DNA of 64,000 nucleotides from Pusillimonas noertemannii. Lineage in GTDB: Bacteria > Pseudomonadota > Gammaproteobacteria > Burkholderiales > Burkholderiaceae_B. A model generated the notes under the pieces. The model saw only the letters and a program-made list of their open reading frames with translations, was not told where the DNA came from and searched no databases. The stretch covers positions 372,001 through 436,000 of the forward strand of contig NZ_QEKO01000001.1 of the NCBI RefSeq assembly GCF_003096595.1. The letters run 5' to 3'. This document shows positions 43,264 through 52,608 of the stretch, in pieces. The position numbers and the translations under genes are program-made. Every line of letters begins with the position of its first letter. The first letter of the stretch is position 1.

Positions 43264-44424
43264 TCAGGCGCCGTCCTGCCAGGCGGGCGGGTCGTCGTGC
43301 CCGGTTGCCTGGGCTTCGCGTTGTGGGGCGAAGGCCTTGTCCGCAAGGCGTTGCGCCGGCGCCACCCACAGGCGCGGCGAGCCCTTGGAAGCGGGCGCAG
43401 CGCCGGCGGCGCCGCGCAGGCGGAACAGGGGGTGCTCCAGGGCCTCATCCAGCCCAAGAACCGGCGTGACGCAGCAGTCGAGCGGTTCAAGCTTCGCCAG
43501 CCACTCGCCGCGCGGCGCGGTGGCGAAGCGGGCGGCCAGCACGGCGCGCACTTCCTGCGAGGCCGGGCTTCCGGGGGCCAGGCCGCGGCTCCAGTGCCGA
43601 TCGGCCAGTTCGGACAGCTCCAGGCCTTGCACCAACTTTTCCCAGAACTTGGTCTCGAGTGCGCCGACCGCCAGGTACAGATCGTCGGCGCAGCGGTACA
43701 GGTTGTAGCAAGGAGCCCCGCCGTTCAGCAGGCCCTGGCCCGCCGGTTCGGCCTCTTGCCCCGCATTGGCCGCCGCCAGGGCCAGCGGATTGGCGCCCAG
43801 GGCCGCGTCCACCAGTGCCACGTCCAGATGCACGCCTGCGCCATGAAGGCGGGTGTGCAGCAGCGCAGCAACAATGCCGGTGGCGGCGGCCTGGGCACCC
43901 AGCACGTCGGAGAGGGGCAGGCCGGGCAGCACAACCACGCCGTTGCTGTGCGTGACGGGGTGCAGCATGCCCGCCATGGCCAGGTAGTTGATGTCATGGC
44001 CGGCGTATTGCGCGTAGGGCCCATGCTGCCCATAGCCGCTGATGGAGCACAGCACCAGGCGGGGGTTGGCGGCCTGCAGGGCGTCCCAGCCCAGCCCCAG
44101 GCGGGCCATCGTGCCCGGCCGGAAGCTTTCGACCAGCGCATCGGCTTCGGCGGCCAGTGCCAGCAGGCGCTGGCGGCCTTCCTCTTGCTTGAGGTCGAGC
44201 GTGGCGAAGCGCTTGTGCCGGTTCACTGCCTGGAAGGCAAATGAATTGCCGGCGGGCGGGCCCATGTGGCGGGCCGGATCTCCGTGGCTTTCTTCAATCT
44301 TGAGTACCTCGGCGCCCAGGTCGGCCAGCTGCTGGGTGGCGGCGGGCCCGGGCAGCAGGCGCGTCAAGTCCAGGATGCGCAGCCCGGACAGCAGGCCCTG
44401 GGGCTGGATGCGTGGGGAGGTCAT
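43264..44424 (-). CDS. CaiB/BaiF family CoA-transferase
   Basis: Class III CoA-transferase (386 aa): LSGLRILDLTRLLPGPAATQ opening, ADALVESFRPGTMARLGLG near residue 95, and the catalytic Asp expected in LPLSDVLGAQAAATGIV near 168. It moves CoA between acyl donors and a carboxylic acid, or acts as an alpha-methylacyl-CoA racemase-like enzyme. Last gene of a minus-strand group running from 49763. Confidence 0.93.
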   Translation of the reverse strand: MTSPRIQPQGLLSGLRILDLTRLLPGPAATQQLADLGAEVLKIEESHGDPARHMGPPAGNSFAFQAVNRHKRFATLDLKQEEGRQRLLALAAEADALVESFRPGTMARLGLGWDALQAANPRLVLCSISGYGQHGPYAQYAGHDINYLAMAGMLHPVTHSNGVVVLPGLPLSDVLGAQAAATGIVAALLHTRLHGAGVHLDVALVDAALGANPLALAAANAGQEAEPAGQGLLNGGAPCYNLYRCADDLYLAVGALETKFWEKLVQGLELSELADRHWSRGLAPGSPASQEVRAVLAARFATAPRGEWLAKLEPLDCCVTPVLGLDEALEHPLFRLRGAAGAAPASKGSPRLWVAPAQRLADKAFAPQREAQATGHDDPPAWQDGA

Positions 44425-44472
44425 GGTGGCGGAGCCTGTCGAGAAAGTGGATGCCAGAGAGGCCGGCGGCCC

Positions 44473-44889
44473 TCAGGCGGCCGGGATGCCGAAGCAGCCG
44501 CGTCCGACGACGGTAAGGCGCTTCTGTTCGTCAAGGACGTCGACGTCCACGACGCCCACTGTCTTGCCTGCGCGCCGCACCGTGGCCTCGGCAGTCAGCA
44601 GACCGCTGGACGGACGCAGGTAGTCGACGCGGAAATTGATGGTGGGCACCGGCGCGCGGCTGCCCATGATCAGGGCGAAGGTGCCAGCGGTGTCGATCAG
44701 CGAGGCCACGGCGCCGCCATGGAACTGGGGGCTGCCTGCGCCGCGCTCGAGATCGGAATGCATGGCCATGGTAACGACCAGCTTCCCGGCCTCGGGGTCG
44801 GCCTGGACGCAGCGCAGGCCCAGGAAGCGGATGAAGGGCGAGGCGTCGAACCAGGACTGGATTTCGGCTGCGGTCATGGGGGTGGACAT
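44473..44889 (-). CDS. PaaI-type hotdog thioesterase
   Basis: Hotdog-fold acyl-CoA thioesterase (138 aa). The segment GSPQFHGGAVASLIDTAGTFAL, quoted here as PQFHGGAVASLIDTAG, carries the PaaI-type catalytic region with Asp after the HGG motif. It probably releases free CoA from stalled aromatic or aliphatic acyl-CoAs of the cluster. The start at 44889 follows GGAGACAC; an upstream extension of the frame reads into the M20 gene and is ignored. Confidence 0.9.
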   Translation of the reverse strand: MSTPMTAAEIQSWFDASPFIRFLGLRCVQADPEAGKLVVTMAMHSDLERGAGSPQFHGGAVASLIDTAGTFALIMGSRAPVPTINFRVDYLRPSSGLLTAEATVRRAGKTVGVVDVDVLDEQKRLTVVGRGCFGIPAA

Positions 44890-44908
44890 AGTGTCTCCTG
44901 TACAGGGG

Positions 44909-46084
44909 TCAGGGGGGAGGCAGGGCGGTCTGCACCAGGGAAACCCAGTAGGCGCAGCCCAGCGGCATGATGGAGTCGTTGAAATCGTAGCCGGGGTTGT
45001 GCACCATGCAGCCGCCTTCCTGGCCGGTGCCGTTGCCCAGCCACGCATAGGCGCCCGGGCAGGCCTGCAGCATGAATGCAAAGTCTTCGGCGGCCATCAG
45101 GGCCTGGGCGCGGGTAAGCACGTTGCCGGCGCCCACAAGGCGGGTGGCGGCCTCGCGCGCAACGCCGGCCTCGTGTTCGGTATTGACCGTGGGCGGATAG
45201 CGGCGATCGTAGCCCAACTCGACGTCGACCCGATGCATGCGGGCGATGCCTTCGCAGATGCGCCGGACCTCGGCCTCGACCGCGCCGCGAACCGTCTCGG
45301 AAAAGGCCCGCACCGTGCCGGAAAGACGCGCTTCGTGGGGAAGCACGTTGTGGGTATCGCCGGCATGGAAGGTGGTGATGGAAACGACGGCGGAATCGAG
45401 CGGGCTGATGCGGCGGCTGACGATGTCCTGCAAGGCGCAGACTAGGGCCGAGCCCGCCAGCACGGCATCGGTGGCCTCATGCGGAAAGGCGGCGTGCCCG
45501 CCCTTGGCGCGGATGCGGATGTCGAGCAGGTCGAAGGAGGCCATCATGGGCCCGGGCATGACGCCGAACGTGCCGGCGGCGATGCCGGGGATATTGTGCA
45601 TGCCGTACACGGCCTGCATGGGAAAGCGCTCGAACAGGCCTTCTTCGACCATCTGGCGTCCGCCGCCTTCGCCTTCTTCGGCGGGCTGGAAGATGAAATA
45701 CACCGTGCCGTCGAAGTCGCGGTGCTGCGCCAGATAGCGGGCGGCGCCCAGCAGCATGGTGGTGTGGCCGTCGTGGCCGCAGGCGTGCATCTTGCCGGGC
45801 ACGCGCGAACGATGGGCAAAGGTGTTGGCTTCGTTGATGGGAAGGGCGTCCATGTCGGCGCGCAGGCCGATGGCGCGCGTGCCGTTGCCGGCGCGCAGCA
45901 CGCCCACCACGCCGGTGCGGGCGATGCCCTCATGCGTCTCGATGCCCAGCGCCTTGAGCTCGGCCGCCACGATGGATGCGGTGCGCGCCTCTTCGAATGC
46001 TGTCTCGGGATGGGCGTGCAGGTCGTGGCGGATGCGTATCAGGTCTTGCTGATAGCCCTCGATGACGGCAAGAGGCGTGTTCAT
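44909..46084 (-). CDS. M20 family amidohydrolase (hippurate/N-acyl-amino-acid hydrolase type)
   Basis: Dinuclear metal amidohydrolase (391 aa): metal ligands in MHACGHDGHTTMLLGAARYL (near residue 100) and the catalytic Glu pair in FQPAEEGEGGGRQMVEEG (near 135). The dimerisation domain lies around residues 185-295, and a final ligand is in the AAEDFAFML segment. Relatives hydrolyse hippurate, N-acetyl-amino acids or indole-3-acetyl-amino acids. In this cluster it may release a carboxylic acid that the acyl-CoA ligase then activates (inference). It overlaps the upstream VOC gene by 4 nt. Confidence 0.92.
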   Translation of the reverse strand: MNTPLAVIEGYQQDLIRIRHDLHAHPETAFEEARTASIVAAELKALGIETHEGIARTGVVGVLRAGNGTRAIGLRADMDALPINEANTFAHRSRVPGKMHACGHDGHTTMLLGAARYLAQHRDFDGTVYFIFQPAEEGEGGGRQMVEEGLFERFPMQAVYGMHNIPGIAAGTFGVMPGPMMASFDLLDIRIRAKGGHAAFPHEATDAVLAGSALVCALQDIVSRRISPLDSAVVSITTFHAGDTHNVLPHEARLSGTVRAFSETVRGAVEAEVRRICEGIARMHRVDVELGYDRRYPPTVNTEHEAGVAREAATRLVGAGNVLTRAQALMAAEDFAFMLQACPGAYAWLGNGTGQEGGCMVHNPGYDFNDSIMPLGCAYWVSLVQTALPPP

Positions 46085-46941
46085 GCGCCCAGTTCCACGA
46101 ATTCGATCAGGTTGCCGCAGGCGGCGTCGGGGCCTACCAGAATGCGGTCGGGTGTGTTCTGGTGGGCGACCTGATTGGCATCGAGCAAGACATGCAGTCC
46201 CGCCAGTGAGCGCACGGCGATGCGGTAGCCGGCAAAGCGGGCATCGGTGCCGGGCTCGGGCGCGAAGCCATAACGTTCTTCAAAGGCCTGCCCGTCGTAG
46301 ACCACCAGTTCGGTGGCGCCCGGCGATACGGCATGGCCGCCGTTTGCGTCCTGGCGGGCCTGGCGCCCGAAGAGCCTGGCGAAATAGTCGATGGTGGCGG
46401 CGGGATCGGAAGACACGGCCAGGCAGGCCAGCATGTGTTGCGCCCCGTTGGGATGTTCGAGCCAGTCTTCGCGCAGGTAAAGCTCGACATTGTGGTACTG
46501 GCAGACATTGAAGGGCAGGGGCGCGGGAATGGGCAGCATGACGTCGAACTCCGGCCACACCGAACCCTCGCCGGGAATGACCCATTCGCGGCTGACGTGC
46601 GCAGGCGGGGCAAAGGGATAGCCTCGTTCGACCAGGCGGGGCTGGGCGCTGGCGACGTCGCCGCTCATCATGACCATCGACTTGATGCCCTGGCTGCCCG
46701 AAAGAACGGGGCGCATGGCCTCGGGCAGGCGGTTCGCGTCGCGTATGGCCATAAGCTCGATGAAGTTGGCGGCGCCGGGCGTGCGGGGACGCATCGGAAT
46801 GAGGCGATTGACGATGCCCAACGAGGTAATGTCCGAGAGCGGAGTCAGCCTGAAGCCCAGGCGCTGGTAGGCCTGGGCCGCTGCATCCAGGTCGTGCACA
46901 TAGGTCAGAAGATGGTCGAGTTCGTCGATGTCTTGGCTCAT
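46081..46941 (-). CDS. VOC/glyoxalase-like domain protein
   Basis: Two-module vicinal-oxygen-chelate protein (286 aa) beginning IDELDHLLTYVHDLDAAAQA, which is typical of the glyoxalase-like domain 3 group, with a second half starting near CQYHNVELYLREDW. Metal-binding His and Glu candidates are present, but the reaction cannot be stated: lyase, dioxygenase and isomerase are all possible. It is coupled by 4-nt overlaps to both the ligase and M20 genes, so it belongs to the same pathway. Confidence 0.82.
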   Translation of the reverse strand: MSQDIDELDHLLTYVHDLDAAAQAYQRLGFRLTPLSDITSLGIVNRLIPMRPRTPGAANFIELMAIRDANRLPEAMRPVLSGSQGIKSMVMMSGDVASAQPRLVERGYPFAPPAHVSREWVIPGEGSVWPEFDVMLPIPAPLPFNVCQYHNVELYLREDWLEHPNGAQHMLACLAVSSDPAATIDYFARLFGRQARQDANGGHAVSPGATELVVYDGQAFEERYGFAPEPGTDARFAGYRIAVRSLAGLHVLLDANQVAHQNTPDRILVGPDAACGNLIEFVELGA

Positions 46942-48752
46942 GAGTGGGCTCCTTTGGCAGGGCCCTGCGGGGCCCGCACCTCGTAATGGAAGGGAAATCC
47001 GGATAGTGTTTCGGCCACGCCGGCGTGGCGGCCCGCATCGGCCCAGACGCGCACCAGGGTGCCGTGGCGCGGGTCGGCAAGCACCTCGACCCGGGCCTGG
47101 GCGGCGGGCAGCTCGCTGTCGAGCAGGGCCTGCAATGTGCGTTGCGCGGCGTCGCGGCGCAGGGCGGTCTTGTCAACCTTGCCCACTCCCGTCAGCGGCA
47201 TGGCGGGCAGGATGATGAGTTCCTTGGGTATGGCGGCGCGCTCGGGAATCTGCGCGCACAGTTCCAGCAGCTCGGCCTGGTCGCAATGCGCGCCCGGCTT
47301 GAGCTGCACATAGGCAATGGGAAGTTCGCCCGCGTAGGCGTCGGGCTTGCCGACGGCCGCCGCCAGGGCCACTGCAGGGTGCCGGTACAGCACGCTTTCT
47401 ATCATGGCCGGGTCCAGCCCGTGGCCGCCGCGCTTGATGAGGTCTTTGGCGCGGCCGGTGATCCAGACGTAGCCTTCGGCGTCGATGCGCCCCAGGTCGC
47501 CGCTGTCCAGCCAGCCGTCCTTGAAGAAGGGCTGCTTTTCGGTAGGCAGGCCCAGGTAGCCGCCGAAGACGCTGGGTCCCTTGATGGCTAGCACGCCGAT
47601 TTCGTCGGTGGCGCAGTCGCCGGTTTCGCGGCCCTGGCCGTCGACATGCACGGCCTTGACCTGGCAATAAGGCAGGGCCACGCCCACCGAGCCGCCGCGC
47701 CGTTCGCCCTGCACGGGCATGGCCGTAACGGCCAGGGTGGCTTCGGTCAGGCCCCACGGTTCGGTCAGAGGGATGTTGAAATGCCGCACCAGCCGGTCGC
47801 CGATGGCCACGGGCAGCGCGGCCGCGCCATTGGTCAGAAGGCGCAGTGCCGGCACGCTCGAGGGTTCGGGCATGTCGAGCGCCAGGCGCCCCATGATGGT
47901 GGGGGGAGCGGTGAGCACGCTGATCCGCTCGCGTTGCACCAGCTTCCAGATTTCGTCCACGGTGCCGGGGCCGCGATAGCCCGCCGTGCCGGCGATGACG
48001 ACGCTTGCGCCGCAAGCCAGCGGAAACAGGGCGCTGGCCAGCAGGCCGCCCACATGGAACATGGGCATGGCCGCCAGCACGCGATCGTGCCGCACGTAGC
48101 GGTAGGCATAGGCGGAGAACAGGGTGGTAACCGCCAGTTGGTCGGCGGTAAGCGGCACCAGCTTGGGCAGGCCCGTGGTACCCCCGGTGTGAAAAAGCCC
48201 CACCATGTCGTCGCCGCGTTGCGGCAGGCGTTCCAGTGGTTCGCCCTGGATCAATTCGGCGGGCTTGACGATACGCGGAGGCCGCCGGCAATGCGCCAGC
48301 ACGGCGTCCAGCTTGTCATGCACGAGCTCGCCGTCGGCGACCAGTAGTTTGGCGTCGATCGAATCGAGCAAGGCCGCGATTTCAGGGGCGTTCAGATAGC
48401 TGTTGACGGGGGCGGCAATGCCCACGGCCTGCGCGGCCAGGACGGTAATGAGCGTGGCCGGCCCGTTGGGTGTCAGGAAGGCCACCCGGTCGCCCGGCCC
48501 CACGCCCGCTTCGGCCAGGCGGGCAGCGGCCTGCAGCAATTGCCTGGCCAGCGAGGCGTAGCTGATGTCCTGGGGGATGTCGTCCAGGCGGCCGTTGGGC
48601 AGGAAGCGCATGGCCGTGGCCTGGGGTTTTTGCCCAGCGGCGTGCAGCACGAGGTTGGGCAGGTCGCTGGCCGGCAGGCGTTCGCGCCAGGGCACGCGGG
48701 CGAACGCCGCCGCGTCGGCGGCGCTGGCAAACGGGGCGGAGGTGTCGATCAT
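46938..48752 (-). CDS. Acyl-CoA synthetase (AMP-forming)
   Basis: ANL-superfamily ligase (604 aa) activating a carboxylic acid to its CoA thioester. The P-loop is GLFHTGGTTGLPKLVPLT (near residue 190), the adenine-binding region EPWGLTEATLAVTAMP (near 335), the hinge DSGDLGRIDAEGYVWITGR (near 418) and the catalytic Lys block LTGVGKVDKTALRRD (near 530). A roughly 60-residue C-terminal tail extends beyond the usual end. Coupled to the VOC and ADH genes. Confidence 0.94.
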   Translation of the reverse strand: MIDTSAPFASAADAAAFARVPWRERLPASDLPNLVLHAAGQKPQATAMRFLPNGRLDDIPQDISYASLARQLLQAAARLAEAGVGPGDRVAFLTPNGPATLITVLAAQAVGIAAPVNSYLNAPEIAALLDSIDAKLLVADGELVHDKLDAVLAHCRRPPRIVKPAELIQGEPLERLPQRGDDMVGLFHTGGTTGLPKLVPLTADQLAVTTLFSAYAYRYVRHDRVLAAMPMFHVGGLLASALFPLACGASVVIAGTAGYRGPGTVDEIWKLVQRERISVLTAPPTIMGRLALDMPEPSSVPALRLLTNGAAALPVAIGDRLVRHFNIPLTEPWGLTEATLAVTAMPVQGERRGGSVGVALPYCQVKAVHVDGQGRETGDCATDEIGVLAIKGPSVFGGYLGLPTEKQPFFKDGWLDSGDLGRIDAEGYVWITGRAKDLIKRGGHGLDPAMIESVLYRHPAVALAAAVGKPDAYAGELPIAYVQLKPGAHCDQAELLELCAQIPERAAIPKELIILPAMPLTGVGKVDKTALRRDAAQRTLQALLDSELPAAQARVEVLADPRHGTLVRVWADAGRHAGVAETLSGFPFHYEVRAPQGPAKGAHS

Positions 48753-48755
48753 GGT

Positions 48756-49763
48756 TCAGGGCTTGACGATGATCTTTCCGAAGAAGGCGCGCTTTTCGAA
48801 GTCGTCGTAGGCGCCCAGGGCGTCGGAGAGCGGCACGACGCGGTCCAGAGCCGGCTTGAGGCGCCCCTGGGCCACCATGTCCACCAGGCTTTGCTGGTCT
48901 TCCATGGTCCAGCCGGTGGACCCGATGATGGTCATTTCCGAGGTGAACAGATAGGGGATGTCGGAGACGGCCTTGTAGCCCCCCGTGCCGCCGCAGCACA
49001 GCAGGCGGCCGAAGCGCTTGACGCAGCGCATGGAGGGCAGCCAGGTGTCGCCGGCCGTGAAGTTGACCACCACGTCGACACCGCCGCCGCGCAGCAGCGA
49101 GCCGGTTTTTTCGCGTATGTAGGCATCGAAGGCGGTTTGCGAATAGTCGATGGTTTCGTCGGCCCCCAGGGTCTGCAGCTTGCGGCATTTTTCTTCGTCG
49201 CCGGCGGCGGCAATGACGTGCAGGCCGGCGGCCTTGGCCAGCAGGACGCAGGCATTGCCCACGCCGCCCGAGGCACCCAGGATGAGGACGCGCTCGCCGG
49301 CCTGGATCTGGCCGCGAGTGTGCAGCATGCGGTGCGCGGTGCCGTAGGCGCAGGGCAGGGCGGCTGCATCTTCGTCGCTGACGTTGTCGGGCAGGCGCAT
49401 GAGCTGGCTGGCGCGCACGACGCAGTACTCGGCCATGGCGCCGTTGCGGTTTTCGCCCAGCATGTCGAAGCTGCCCTTGTCCCAATCGACATGGTGGGGC
49501 AGGGGCAGCACGCGCTCGCCCACTTTCCAGCCTGTCACACCCTCGCCCAGCTCGGCGATCTCGCCGGCGCAGTCCGAGCCGGTGATGCCGGGCAACTGCA
49601 CCTTGATGCCCGGCATGCCCCGGCGCGAGAACAGATCGGCGTGGTTGATGCTGGAGGCTCTGACGCGAATCTTGACCCAGCCAGGCAGTACTTCGGGCTC
49701 GGGCCTTTCACCATAGCGCATAACGGAAAGGTCGCCATGTTCTTCGAAATAAAGTGCTTTCAA
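48756..49763 (-). CDS. Zinc-type alcohol dehydrogenase/quinone oxidoreductase (MDR family)
   Basis: Medium-chain dehydrogenase/reductase (335 aa): GroES-like N-terminal domain with LPGITGSDCAGEIAELGEGV, nucleotide-binding motif VLILGASGGVGNACVLLAKA (near residue 165) and FGRLLCCGGTGGYKAVSDIP. A TTG start at 49763 (protein MKALYFEEHGD) is chosen because it begins the conserved fold and has GAGGAG upstream; the frame continues upstream without family features. First gene of the minus-strand acyl-CoA cluster. Confidence 0.9.
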   Translation of the reverse strand: MKALYFEEHGDLSVMRYGERPEPEVLPGWVKIRVRASSINHADLFSRRGMPGIKVQLPGITGSDCAGEIAELGEGVTGWKVGERVLPLPHHVDWDKGSFDMLGENRNGAMAEYCVVRASQLMRLPDNVSDEDAAALPCAYGTAHRMLHTRGQIQAGERVLILGASGGVGNACVLLAKAAGLHVIAAAGDEEKCRKLQTLGADETIDYSQTAFDAYIREKTGSLLRGGGVDVVVNFTAGDTWLPSMRCVKRFGRLLCCGGTGGYKAVSDIPYLFTSEMTIIGSTGWTMEDQQSLVDMVAQGRLKPALDRVVPLSDALGAYDDFEKRAFFGKIIVKP

Positions 49764-49830
49764 CGCCTTGCTCCTCGGTAATTTGTTTATAGGCAAACAA
49801 AAGAAAATACTTCTTGATCGCTGCTTCTTG

Positions 49831-49847
49831 GTTGTATAGTATCCAAC
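49831..49847. promoter_or_regulatory. Candidate operator GTTGTATAGTATCCAAC
   Basis: A 17-bp near-perfect palindrome (one mismatched pair) in the divergent intergenic region between the MDR dehydrogenase and ABC binding-protein genes. Suitable for a dimeric repressor controlling both directions. The cognate regulator is not identified. Confidence 0.35.
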
Positions 49848-49929
49848 ATATTTCCTATAGTGCAATGAAAATCGGAAGAGAACAAGTCGGCAGAAACGAC
49901 TTCACAACCCTTCACCAGGAGACAATTCC

Positions 49930-50907
49930 ATGCGCACTTTTGCCAAAATCGTTGCGGTTGCCGCGCTGGCGGGCAGCGCCTTGCTGCCGGTGCACGCCAA
50001 GACATACAAGGTCGCCATCGCAGGCTGGGGGCCGCATCCCACGCTCGACGAAACCATTGCCGGCTTCAAGCAGGGGTTGGCGGAAGAAGGTTTCAAAGAA
50101 GGCGAAAACCTGGAGTTCGACGAAAGCAACGTCAACTTCGACCGCTCGCTCATTCCGCAGATGCTGAACAAGCTCGTCAGCGGCAACCCCGACCTCATGG
50201 CGACCATCGCCACGCCGGTTTCGCTCACGGCCATCCAGCAGCTGCGTTCGCGCACCTTCCCCATTGTGTTCACCCCCATCGCCGATCCGGTTCATGCCGG
50301 CATGGTTTCGGGCTGGGAAAAGGGCGAGAAGCTGCTGACTGGCTCTTCCGTGGCCCTGGACTACGATGCGGTGCTGGGTTTCTTCAAGAAGATCGTGCCC
50401 AACCTCAAGCGCCTGGGCGTGCTCTACGACACGGGCGACGACAGCTCTTCGGCGGCGCTCGACGGCATCAAGCCAATTGCCGAGGCCCACGGAATTTCGC
50501 TGGTGCTGATCGGCGTGGATAATCCTTCTGAACTGCCGCAGCGCGTGCAATCGGCGGTGGGCCGGGTAGATGCCCTGTATCCCGTCGCCTCGGGCCGCAT
50601 TCAGCAAGGGGCGGCGGCCATTGCGTCCACCGCCGATCGCGCCAAGCTGCCGGTGCTGACTTCCGTGCCGCAGATGGTCCAGCATCATCAGGCGCTGGCC
50701 GCCCTGGCGGTATCGTTCAGGCAATCGGGCGAAGCCGCCGGCCGCATTGCCGCGCGCCTGCTCAAGGGCGAAAGCGCCGAAAGCATCCCGGCCTGGAAGC
50801 CCTCTCCCGAAGAGCACCATCCAATGATCAGCGAGGTCAGGCTCAAGGCTCTGGGGCTTACGCTGCCTGAAAGCCTGAAGGACTGCAATTGCGTGGTGTC
50901 CGAATGA
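49930..50907 (+). CDS. ABC transporter substrate-binding protein (TrpX/PF04392-like)
   Basis: Periplasmic binding protein (325 aa) with signal peptide MRTFAKIVAVAALAGSALLP and the ABC_sub_bind family pattern YKVAIAGWGPHPTLDETIAG, IVFTPIADPVHAGMVSGWEK and RLGVLYDTGDDSSSAALDGI. Members with this permease and ATPase arrangement bind amino acids such as tryptophan or other small organic ligands. First gene of a five-gene operon with a racemase, suggesting an amino acid ligand (inference). Confidence 0.9.
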   Translation: MRTFAKIVAVAALAGSALLPVHAKTYKVAIAGWGPHPTLDETIAGFKQGLAEEGFKEGENLEFDESNVNFDRSLIPQMLNKLVSGNPDLMATIATPVSLTAIQQLRSRTFPIVFTPIADPVHAGMVSGWEKGEKLLTGSSVALDYDAVLGFFKKIVPNLKRLGVLYDTGDDSSSAALDGIKPIAEAHGISLVLIGVDNPSELPQRVQSAVGRVDALYPVASGRIQQGAAAIASTADRAKLPVLTSVPQMVQHHQALAALAVSFRQSGEAAGRIAARLLKGESAESIPAWKPSPEEHHPMISEVRLKALGLTLPESLKDCNCVVSE

Positions 50908-51701
50908 CGGCCATGGCCCAAGCCATGATCAGGCTCGAAGACCTGAGCAAGACCTTCAACGCCGGCACGCCCGACGCCAAGCTGGCCACGCGCGAGGTCT
51001 CGCTTCAGGTTCAGGCCGGCGAGTTCGTGGCCATTATCGGCGGCAACGGGGCGGGCAAGAGCACCTTGCTCAACCTCATCGGTGGCGCCATCGCCCCCGA
51101 CGAAGGCCGCGTCGAAATCGCCGGCATCGATGTCACGGGCCAGCCCGAGCACGTGCGGGCCCGCCAGGCGGCCCGCGTGTTCCAGGACCCGATGATCGGC
51201 ACCGCGCCCATGCTTACCGTGGAAGAAAACCTGGTTCTGGCAGAGCTTCGCGCACGGGGCCGGGGCTGGCGCGCGGCGCTTACAAGCTCGCGCCGCACGC
51301 GCTTCCGGGCCGAGCTGGCCGAGCTGGGCCTGGGTCTTGAAGACCGCCTTACCGCGCGCGCCGGGCTGCTGTCGGGCGGACAACGCCAGGCGCTGGCGCT
51401 GGTCATGGCCACGCTCGAGGCGCCCGACGTATTGCTGCTTGACGAGCACACGGCCGCGCTCGACCCGCGCACTTCGGCCACCGTCATGCAGGCTACCCAG
51501 CGCCTGGTGTCGGCGCGCCGCCTGACCACCATGATGGTCACCCACAATATGGAGCATGCCCTGCAGTACGGCACCCGCATCGTCATGATGGCCGACGGCG
51601 GCGTGCGCGCCGATCTCTCGTCTGAAGACAAGGCGGGCCTGGGCGTGGCCGACCTGGTCAAGCGCTTCCATATTTCCGATGACCGGATGATGCTGAGCTG
51701 A
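50904..51701 (+). CDS. ABC transporter ATP-binding protein (TrpZ-like)
   Basis: ATPase (265 aa): Walker A GGNGAGKST near residue 48, Q-loop region RVFQDPMIGTAPMLTVEENL, signature LLSGGQRQALAL near 156, Walker B DVLLLDEHTAALDPRTS and H-loop MVTHNMEHAL. The start overlaps the binding-protein stop (ATGA). An unusual His follows the Walker B Glu, as in related TrpZ/YufO-like ATPases. Confidence 0.93.
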   Translation: MTAMAQAMIRLEDLSKTFNAGTPDAKLATREVSLQVQAGEFVAIIGGNGAGKSTLLNLIGGAIAPDEGRVEIAGIDVTGQPEHVRARQAARVFQDPMIGTAPMLTVEENLVLAELRARGRGWRAALTSSRRTRFRAELAELGLGLEDRLTARAGLLSGGQRQALALVMATLEAPDVLLLDEHTAALDPRTSATVMQATQRLVSARRLTTMMVTHNMEHALQYGTRIVMMADGGVRADLSSEDKAGLGVADLVKRFHISDDRMMLS

Positions 51702-51705
51702 TCCC

Positions 51706-52608
51706 ATGACAGACATCTTGTATAGCTTCTGGTACCTGGTGCCGGTAACCCTGGTTCAAAGCCTCATGTATGCCACCGTCGCTTTCGGCATCATGATCCC
51801 TTTCCGCATTCTCAACTTGCCCGACCTGACCTGCGAAGGCAGCCTGCCCCTGGGCGGCTGCCTTGCCGCTGCGTTCTTGACTGCAGGGTTCAACCCCTAT
51901 GGGGCGACCGTGCTGGCGGTGCTGGCCGGCGCCCTGGCCGGCGCCATCACCGCATGGCTGCACCTGCGCTTTCGCATCCATTCACTGCTGGCCGGCATAC
52001 TGGTGTTCACCATGCTCTGGAGCGTGAACCTGCGGGTACTGGGCAAGCCCAATGCGCCCCTGCCGGGCGGGGCCAATATGTTTGACGCCCTGTCGCCCGA
52101 AATCCTCGCCTCGAACTGGTTACAGGTGGGCCTGCTGGGCGCCCTGGCGGCGGCCGGCACGCTGGTCCTGATCTGGCTGTTTCGCACCGAGATAGGCCTG
52201 TCGATGCGTTGCGTGGGGGTCAACGAAAGACTGGCGCCGGCGCTGGCGATACGGTCGGCCGTGTATATCGTGGGCGGCTTTGCGTTGGCCAATGCCATCG
52301 TCGCCTTCGGCGGCGCGCTGCTGGTGCAGCAGCAGGGCTATGCCGACGTCACCATGGGCTTCGGCGTGCTGATCAACGGCCTGGCCGCCCTGATCGTGGG
52401 CGAGGCCATCGTGGGCCGGCATACGGTCATACGGCAGATGTGCGCGCCGCTGGTGGGCGCCATCGTGTACTACCAGCTGGTTTCGCTGGGGCTGGCCACA
52501 GGCCTGCATCCATCCGACCTGAAGTTCCTGACCGGCCTGTTCGTCATCGTCACCCTGGCCCTGCCCCGCCTGCTGCGGCGCGGCCAGGGCAGTGCGCTGG
52601 GCCTGTGA
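51706..52608 (+). CDS. ABC transporter permease (TrpY-like, BPD_transp_2)
   Basis: Membrane permease (300 aa) with eight to nine hydrophobic helices in the LivH/ribose-permease fold. LIWLFRTEIGLSMRCVGVNE near residue 155 is the cytoplasmic coupling segment, and GFGVLINGLAALIVGEAIVG near 220 is the second family block. The stop TGA overlaps the ATG of the racemase gene. Confidence 0.92.
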   Translation: MTDILYSFWYLVPVTLVQSLMYATVAFGIMIPFRILNLPDLTCEGSLPLGGCLAAAFLTAGFNPYGATVLAVLAGALAGAITAWLHLRFRIHSLLAGILVFTMLWSVNLRVLGKPNAPLPGGANMFDALSPEILASNWLQVGLLGALAAAGTLVLIWLFRTEIGLSMRCVGVNERLAPALAIRSAVYIVGGFALANAIVAFGGALLVQQQGYADVTMGFGVLINGLAALIVGEAIVGRHTVIRQMCAPLVGAIVYYQLVSLGLATGLHPSDLKFLTGLFVIVTLALPRLLRRGQGSALGL

